Shown: positions 58,758-64,000 of the stretch, one piece after another
How positions within the stretch are numbered: position 1 is the stretch's first letter
Layout of the letters: each line of letters opens with the position of its first letter
NCBI RefSeq assembly: GCF_016863295.1
Contig: NZ_BOOP01000037.1
Location: 78,435-142,434 of the forward strand
Origin: Planotetraspora phitsanulokensis
GTDB lineage: Bacteria; Actinomycetota; Actinomycetes; Streptosporangiales; Streptosporangiaceae
DNA: 64,000 nucleotides
Direction: 5' to 3'
The notes under the pieces: generated by a model
Told to the model about the DNA's origin: nothing
What the model saw: the letters and a program-made list of their open reading frames with translations, nothing else
The model's database searches: none
Made by a program: the position numbers and the translations under genes

Positions 58758-59885
58758 ATGCGCTTCGTCGACGAATACCGCGACGCCGGCACGGCCAAAG
58801 CACTGGCCGCCCGCATCACCGCGCTGTGCGAACCCGGCCGCGCCTACAAGTTCATGGAGGTCTGCGGCGGCCACACCCACACGATCTACAAACACGGCCT
58901 CGAGGACTACCTCCCCGAAGCGGTCACCCTCGTCCACGGACCCGGATGCCCCGTCTGCGTCATCCCGATGGGCCGCGTGGACGACGCCATCCACATCGCC
59001 TCGCAGCCCGACGTCATCATGACGTCGTTCGGCGACATGATGCGCGTCCCCGGAGGCAACGGCTCCTTCCTCGACGCCAAGGCACGCGGCGCCGACATCC
59101 GCATGGTCTACTCACCACTCGACGCCCTGAAGATCGCCAAGCAGAACCCGTCCAAACGCGTCGTCTTCATGGCCATCGGCTTCGAGACCACCGCGCCGTC
59201 GACCGCCATGACCGTCCTGCGGGCCAAGGCCGACGGAGTCGACAACTTCTCGGTCTTCTGCAACCACGTCACGATCATCCCGGCCATCAAGGCCATCCTC
59301 GACTCGCCCGATCTGCGGCTCGACGGCTTCATCGGCCCCGGCCACGTCTCCACCGTCATCGGCTGCCGGCCGTACCGGTTCATCGCCCGCGACTACGGCA
59401 AGCCGATCGTCGTGGCCGGCTTCGAACCGCTCGACATCCTGCAGTCCGTCCACCAGCTCCTCACCCAGCTCGCGCAGGGCCGCTGCGAGGTGGAGAACCA
59501 GTACGCCCGCGTCGTGCCCTGGGACGGCAACCCCAAGGCGCTGGCCGCCATCAACGAGGTCATGGAGCTGAGGCCCCACTTCGAATGGCGCGGACTCGGA
59601 TTCATCTCCCAGTCCGCGCTCAGGATGAGCGCCGCCTACGCCCGCCACGACGCCGAACGGATCTTCCGGATCCCCGGCGGACGCGTCGCCGACCCCACCT
59701 CCTGCCAGTGCGGCGAGGTCCTCAAGGGCGTGCTCAAACCCTGGGAGTGCAAAGTCTTCGGAACCGCCTGCACGCCGGAGACGCCGATCGGCACGTGCAT
59801 GGTCTCCTCCGAAGGAGCATGCGCCGCTTACTACAACTTCGGGCGCTTCTCCCGAGAGCGCGTCAAGGAGGCGACCCGTCAGTGA
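58758..59885 (+). CDS. hypD: Hydrogenase maturation protein HypD
   Basis: A 375-residue Fe-S scaffold on which the Fe(CN)2CO group is built. Conserved motifs: MEVCGGHTH (Cys 36), GPGCPVCV (Cys 64, 67), FGDMMRVPG, GFETTAPSTA, and the C-terminal 4Fe-4S ligands in CQCGEVLKGV, WECKVFGTAC and GTCMVSSEGACAAYY. Its stop overlaps the GTG of hypE. Fits the usual length. Confidence 0.97.
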   Translation: MRFVDEYRDAGTAKALAARITALCEPGRAYKFMEVCGGHTHTIYKHGLEDYLPEAVTLVHGPGCPVCVIPMGRVDDAIHIASQPDVIMTSFGDMMRVPGGNGSFLDAKARGADIRMVYSPLDALKIAKQNPSKRVVFMAIGFETTAPSTAMTVLRAKADGVDNFSVFCNHVTIIPAIKAILDSPDLRLDGFIGPGHVSTVIGCRPYRFIARDYGKPIVVAGFEPLDILQSVHQLLTQLAQGRCEVENQYARVVPWDGNPKALAAINEVMELRPHFEWRGLGFISQSALRMSAAYARHDAERIFRIPGGRVADPTSCQCGEVLKGVLKPWECKVFGTACTPETPIGTCMVSSEGACAAYYNFGRFSRERVKEATRQ

Positions 59886-60958
59886 CAGGTGACACCGGCC
59901 TTGAGGAGCAGGTCCTCGAACGCATCGAACGGGCCCGCCGCCGCAAGGCCCGCGTGCGCGAGGAACACGTCACCCTCGCCCACGGCGCGGGCGGCAAGGC
60001 GACCCACACCCTGATCGAAGGGGTGTTCCTGGAGTCGTTCCGCAACCCCGTGCTCGAACCGCTGGAGGACGGCGCGGTCATCGACGAGATGGCCTTCACG
60101 ACCGACTCGTTCGTCGTCACCCCGCTGTTCTTCCCGGGAGGGGACATCGGCGACCTGGCCGTCAACGGAACCGTCAACGACCTGGCCATGTGCGGCGCCC
60201 GCCCCCGCTACCTGTCGGCCGGATTCATCCTCGAGGAGGGCTTCCCGATCGCCCACCTGCGGCGCATCACCGCGTCCATGGCCGCGGCGGCCGAAGCGGC
60301 GGGCGTGCACATCGTCACCGGCGACACCAAGGTCGTCGAGCGGGGGAAGGCCGACGGCTGCTACGTCGTCACCTCGGGCGTCGGGACGCTCGAGCGGCCC
60401 ACCCGGCTCAGCGCCGCCGCCGCCCGGCCAGGCGACGCGGTCATCGTGTCCGGCCCGATCGGCGAGCACGGCATCACGATCATGCTCGCCAGGGGAGAGC
60501 TCGACATCCAGGCCGACCTCACCTCCGACACCGCGCCGCTCAACGAACTCGCCGCCCGGTTGCTGGACGCCTGCGACGACGGGGACGTGCGCTGCCTGCG
60601 CGACGCCACCCGCGGGGGAGTGGCCACCGTCCTCAACGAGATCGCCGAGGCATCAAAAGCGGCAATTGTCGTGAATGAGGACATAATTCCGGTTCGTCCT
60701 GACGTCCGCGGGGCATGTGAACTCCTAGGCATCGACCCGCTGTACGTCGCCTGCGAAGGCCGGATGGTCGCGATCGTGTCCCAGGCGTCCGCCGAGGCGG
60801 CGCTCACCGCGCTGCACTCGCACCCGCTCGGCCGCGAAGCCGCCATCGTCGGCCGGGTCAACGACGACCCGCCCGGCCTCGTCCTGCTGAAAACCGCCTT
60901 CGGCGGGACCCGCATCGTCGACCTGCTCGTCGGTGACCCGCTACCGCGGATCTGCTGA
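59882..60958 (+). CDS. hypE: Hydrogenase maturation protein HypE
   Basis: A 358-residue PurM-like ATPase that dehydrates thiocarboxamide to the cyanide ligand. It ends in PRIC, the invariant C-terminal tetrapeptide whose Cys is carbamoylated by HypF. GAGGKATHTLIE near the N-terminus and MCGARPRYLSAGF, TGDTKVVERGKADG and LRDATRGGVATVLNE are typical. GTG start with GTGA overlap. HypF, needed for the reaction, is not encoded in the window. Confidence 0.97.
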   Translation: MTGDTGLEEQVLERIERARRRKARVREEHVTLAHGAGGKATHTLIEGVFLESFRNPVLEPLEDGAVIDEMAFTTDSFVVTPLFFPGGDIGDLAVNGTVNDLAMCGARPRYLSAGFILEEGFPIAHLRRITASMAAAAEAAGVHIVTGDTKVVERGKADGCYVVTSGVGTLERPTRLSAAAARPGDAVIVSGPIGEHGITIMLARGELDIQADLTSDTAPLNELAARLLDACDDGDVRCLRDATRGGVATVLNEIAEASKAAIVVNEDIIPVRPDVRGACELLGIDPLYVACEGRMVAIVSQASAEAALTALHSHPLGREAAIVGRVNDDPPGLVLLKTAFGGTRIVDLLVGDPLPRIC

Positions 60959-60984
60959 GATCCGCCGACCCGGGGGAGTCGGAC

Positions 60985-61362
60985 ATGACCAAGACCACCA
61001 AGGCCGGCCGATTCGAAGGCAAACACCAGCACGGATTCTCACCCGACGTCGGCAAGGCCAGCGCCGAGGTCGTCCGGGCAGGCGACCTCGCCTTCCGCAA
61101 ACCCTCCGCCGACCAGGGACCCGGCCGCGAAGTCAGCGACATCGAACGCCGCGGCGTCCCCGCCACCGACGTCAACGCCTCCTCACCGCTCGGAGTCGGC
61201 GTCAGCACCACCACCCGCGCCGAAGACTTCGCACACAAGAAGGAATCCGCCTACCACCGAGCCGGAACCCACGAAAAGACCGGCCGGCCGTACGGAGGAC
61301 CCGCCCAGGGACACGGAACAGGCGTCGGCCGACCGCACCTCGTCCACGACGAGAACACCTGA
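60985..61362 (+). CDS. Small hypothetical protein ending the hydrogenase operon
   Basis: A 125-residue polar protein rich in Gly, His, Lys and Ser (KAGRFEGKHQHGFSPDVGKASAEVVRAGDLAFRK; TGRPYGGPAQGHGTGVGRPHLVHDENT), no membrane segment, likely disordered. The His-rich ends raise the possibility of metal (nickel) binding, but no motif supports this. It starts 26 bases after hypE in the same direction; GGGGGAG ribosome site. Family not recognised. Confidence 0.65.
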   Translation: MTKTTKAGRFEGKHQHGFSPDVGKASAEVVRAGDLAFRKPSADQGPGREVSDIERRGVPATDVNASSPLGVGVSTTTRAEDFAHKKESAYHRAGTHEKTGRPYGGPAQGHGTGVGRPHLVHDENT

Positions 61363-61819
61363 GCCCCGCGCGGCGCATCCCGCGACAACGACCACCACGT
61401 GACCTGCCCCGGCTCCCGCGCGGCATTTCTCGAGCCGGGCGGGCGGCGCAGCGCGCCCCGGCGACCCCGGCCACTGCCGCGACCTCAGTGATCCGCCGAC
61501 CGGCCTAACCTTCCCGCCGGGCCGGCCGACGAGCCCGTACGGCGACGCACGCGCGGCCCCGGAAACTTCCTGATCCCCGTCCACCCGGCGACGACCCTCA
61601 TCCGCCGCAGCCACACGTGCCCCTGCCCGGCGAACCGCTGGGGGAGAAGCCGGCACTGCACCATTTCGCCCTCTCGATCGCTCACGCGAGGGCCGAGGTG
61701 CACCGCGGCTGATTTGAGTACGGGCCTACTCAGGCGCAACCACCCGGGTCCGGCCCAGGATCAGAGCCACGCCCCTCCACGCCCACAACCAGAACGGCAA
61801 ATCCCCGGACGGAGACGAC
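61363..61819. other. Intergenic region with palindrome
   Basis: About 457 bases without a convincing gene. The only clear signal is the inverted repeat TGAGTA-CGGGCC-TACTCA at 61715-61732, in a relatively A+T-rich patch about 88 bases before the GTPase-like gene; it could be an operator or the start of a structured leader. No terminator with a perfect stem was seen after the hydrogenase operon. Confidence 0.5.
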
Positions 61820-63094
61820 ATGGCATCCGTCGTCCTGATCATCATCATCCTCAGCATCCTGCTCGGCCTGCTCGCCCGGCGAATCCGCGGCCGACGCACC
61901 CCCGGCCCGCTCACCGTCGCCGAGACGACCCCGACGTTCAACGTCGTCGCCCTCGGACTACAGGGATCGGGCAAGACACTCCTGCTCGCCAGCATGTACC
62001 ACCGGCTCAAGACCCCCGCCGGCCAGTGCTACTTCATCACCGCGACCCGCGACGACGTCCTGCAGCTCAACGAGTGGTACCTGCAGATGGCCGACACCGC
62101 CACCACCGGCGCCTGGCCACGCGGCACCGCCAAAGGCGAGACCCGCCACTTCACCTTCACCGTCAAGACGCACATCGACGGCACACCACACCCCATCCTC
62201 AACCTCAGATACCTCGAATACGCGGGGGAGCTGCTCACCGACCTCCAAGACGCGGGATCCACCAAACAGAAGGAACTGTTCGCCCACATCGACTCCGCCG
62301 ACGCCCTCATCGGAGTCCTCGACGGCTACCGCATCCGGCAGCACGCCGACGGCCACCCCGAAGGCCCCCTCCACCTCGAACGGACCCTCAACGCGCTCCT
62401 GCCCGTCATGCTCGAGGCCTCGGCACCCATCAGCTTCGTCATCACCAAATGGGACCTGCTCACCGACCTCCACCCCGACGAAGGCACCCGGCTGAGCATC
62501 GTCCGCAACCTGCTCACCTCCAACGACCACTTCCGCTCACTCATCACCCTGCACGGCGCCACCCGGGTGGTCCGCCTCATCCCCGTCAGCGCCGTCGGAC
62601 CCGGCTTCGCCACCATCGACCCCAACGGGGAGATCGTCAAAACCCCGCAGGGCGCGGTGCAGCCGACCAACGTCGACGTCCCCCTGTCCGCCGTCGTCCC
62701 CGGCCTGTTCGAACAGATCGAAAGCCGCCTCGATCACGACGACATCGCCGCCATCAGAGCCGAGGTCGACCGCCGCACCCGGCAGGGCGCCCTCGAGGCG
62801 TTCGCCTCACTCACCACCTTCGCCGGCCAACTCGCCGGCCGCACCGTGCTCGCAATGCTCGGCACACCCACCGCCGCGTTCGGCGACACCATGCTCGGCT
62901 TCTTCCTCGACTCACGCATGGGAGCGCCGCCCGACGACGACCGCGCACGTCTCAGCAGAGAGCTGAACGAGGTGGAACGCCGCCTCGAAAACGTCCAGCT
63001 CGCCCGCAGACGCGTCATGTACGACATGCGCCGCAAAGTGGACGCCCTGGAAGGCCGACTGCCGTACTCGCGGCTGTCCGAAGGCGGGTGGTGA
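61820..63094 (+). CDS. Membrane-anchored P-loop GTPase-like protein
   Basis: A 424-residue protein. One N-terminal transmembrane helix (VVLIIIILSILLGLLA) is followed by a P-loop domain: Walker A VVALGLQGSGKTLLLASMYHRL (about residues 46-67), a switch-like YLEYAGELLTDL where TRAFAC GTPases have DxxG, and the base-specificity motif TKWDLL (NKxD-type, Asn replaced by Thr). The C-terminus is helical with a coiled-coil segment (RARLSRELNEVERRLENVQLARRR). It resembles the 'double-GTPase'-like signalling proteins, but hydrolysis is unproven. It starts about 88 bases after a palindrome. Confidence 0.82.
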   Translation: MASVVLIIIILSILLGLLARRIRGRRTPGPLTVAETTPTFNVVALGLQGSGKTLLLASMYHRLKTPAGQCYFITATRDDVLQLNEWYLQMADTATTGAWPRGTAKGETRHFTFTVKTHIDGTPHPILNLRYLEYAGELLTDLQDAGSTKQKELFAHIDSADALIGVLDGYRIRQHADGHPEGPLHLERTLNALLPVMLEASAPISFVITKWDLLTDLHPDEGTRLSIVRNLLTSNDHFRSLITLHGATRVVRLIPVSAVGPGFATIDPNGEIVKTPQGAVQPTNVDVPLSAVVPGLFEQIESRLDHDDIAAIRAEVDRRTRQGALEAFASLTTFAGQLAGRTVLAMLGTPTAAFGDTMLGFFLDSRMGAPPDDDRARLSRELNEVERRLENVQLARRRVMYDMRRKVDALEGRLPYSRLSEGGW

Positions 63095-63095
63095 C

Positions 63096-63869
63096 ATGAG
63101 CGCATACGCCTGGCCGTTCCTCGTCGCACGGGGACGGCGCCTCGGATACCGCACCCTCCTCGCGCCGGGCTTCCTCATCGCAGCGGGGGAGCACGGCGTC
63201 CTCGACGACACCGTGGTGCCGGACACCCGGGAGGACCGGGCGACCGTCGTCGAAACGGAGACGCCCTCCGGCCGCAGAATCTCGATCGTCCACGCCACCC
63301 ACATCGTCACCGCCGAGGACGTCGCCGATCCAGGAACACCGCCGGCCGAGCGCGCACCCCGGGACACCCACAGCCGACCCCTCCAGTTGATCTACGGATT
63401 CGTCTACGTGGGCGGGGGAGCGGCCCCACCTGGCCCCGATGACCTGCGCATATGCCGCGAAGCTTCCCTCTCCGCCTACCGAAGGTTCCTCGCGGACGAG
63501 GAGGCGTTCCGAGTGGAGGCCGGGCACGGGTTCGCGCTGCGATCCCACGGAGACGTCACGGAGCCCGAGGAGATGACCCCGTCGTCGATGCCGGGAATCG
63601 ACACCACCGAGACGGCCACGAACACCAAGAGGCCCTCACGAGCCGGCGTCGCGATTCTCCTGATCGGCGCCGTGACACTGATCAGCGTCGTGGTCCTGGC
63701 CATGACACGCCTCACGACTCCGGAGCCGACCATCCCATGCCCGACTCCAAGCGTGGTGGCCGCGAGTCAGACCCCGTCGCCGAAGCAACCCACAGCCGCC
63801 AAGTCCGACGTCAAACCCAAGAAGTCCTGCACCCCACAACCCCCGGGAGAGAAGCCCCAATCGAGGTAA
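63096..63869 (+). CDS. C-terminally membrane-anchored partner protein
   Basis: A 257-residue protein, family not recognised. A cytosolic N-terminal half (RRLGYRTLLAPGFLIAAGEHGVL; LQLIYGFVYVGGGAAPPGPDD) precedes a transmembrane helix at about residues 188-210 (GVAILLIGAVTLISVVVLAM) and a Pro/Lys/Ser-rich extracellular tail with Cys near its end. ATG follows the stop of the GTPase-like gene by one base, so the two probably work together. Nothing in it suggests enzymatic activity. Confidence 0.75.
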   Translation: MSAYAWPFLVARGRRLGYRTLLAPGFLIAAGEHGVLDDTVVPDTREDRATVVETETPSGRRISIVHATHIVTAEDVADPGTPPAERAPRDTHSRPLQLIYGFVYVGGGAAPPGPDDLRICREASLSAYRRFLADEEAFRVEAGHGFALRSHGDVTEPEEMTPSSMPGIDTTETATNTKRPSRAGVAILLIGAVTLISVVVLAMTRLTTPEPTIPCPTPSVVAASQTPSPKQPTAAKSDVKPKKSCTPQPPGEKPQSR

Positions 63870-63870
63870 C

Positions 63871-64000
63871 TTGACATAATGTTCCTTATCAAGCAATTCA
63901 AACAGGGCCCGATCCGCCACGATTTCCGCAGATTCCGCCACGCACATCAGCCACCACCTACAGCCGCGATCATGCATGGGTTCGCGTACACACCCAGCGA
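63871..64000. other. Window-end intergenic region
   Basis: No gene seen. CTTGACATAATG-N6-TTATCAAG at 63871-63894 is an imperfect inverted repeat that also contains TTGACA, so it might be a promoter or a weak terminator. A copy of the dispersed repeat (GCGATCATGCATGGGTTCGCG) lies at 63966-63986. Confidence 0.45.

Overview
The window is about 72% G+C by eye, with dense G/C-ending codons, GTG and TTG starts, many ATGA/GTGA stop-start overlaps and actinobacterial families throughout (ECF41 and ECF42 sigma factors, DGPF proteins, group 1h-type [NiFe]-hydrogenase, actinobacterial c-di-AMP riboswitch). It is most likely a chromosomal segment of a filamentous actinomycete, possibly of the Streptosporangium/Nonomuraea/Microbispora kind; the exact genus is inference. 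No tRNA, rRNA or complete mobile element was seen.

Region 1 (1-19.5 kb) is rich in ECF sigma factors. Two ECF41 modules lie back to back: sigma factor with divergent carboxymuconolactone-decarboxylase-like and NmrA-like oxidoreductase genes (351-2723), then an epimerase and sigma-factor operon (2928-4759) preceded by an exact ECF41-type promoter. An acetyltransferase and a PadR/ABC-exporter operon follow. Next come an ECF42 sigma factor coupled to a DGPF protein, a VOC protein, a TPR protein, an IS21 istB relic, a hemE of non-actinobacterial type, a decayed type I-E-like CRISPR remnant, a DUF302 protein, an ADP-ribosylglycohydrolase, and a COG4941-type sigma factor near an SRPBCC/ArsR pair.

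Region 2 (19.5-49 kb) is a patchwork of short stress, cell-wall and regulatory units. It includes a CHAP hydrolase behind a c-di-AMP (ydaO) riboswitch; a deletion scar joining a truncated ABC ATPase to a truncated response regulator; a serine hydrolase; RecD2-type helicase; several regulator/target pairs (ArsR-SRPBCC, AraC-reductase, TetR-quinone reductase, SMR-TetR, TetR-SnoaL); P450; L,D-transpeptidase lipoprotein with a strong terminator; radical SAM protein; an ABC-2 exporter; UspA; and a HATPase protein. Intergenic DNA here carries a dispersed TGATCATGCACGG-type repeat, including an 80-bp inverted pair around one SRPBCC gene.

Region 3 (49-61.4 kb) is a collinear hydrogenase operon: SIS isomerase-like protein, HypC-like protein, second SIS protein, small and large subunits of a group 1h (high-affinity, oxygen-tolerant) [NiFe]-hydrogenase, NifU-like protein, three uncharacterised proteins, maturation protease, a 34-residue membrane peptide, hypA, hypC, hypD, hypE and a small hypothetical gene. 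hypB and hypF are not in the window. The enzyme most probably scavenges atmospheric H2 during starvation. The window ends with a membrane-tethered GTPase-like protein and a partner with a C-terminal membrane anchor (61820-63869), which is the least characterised unit here.
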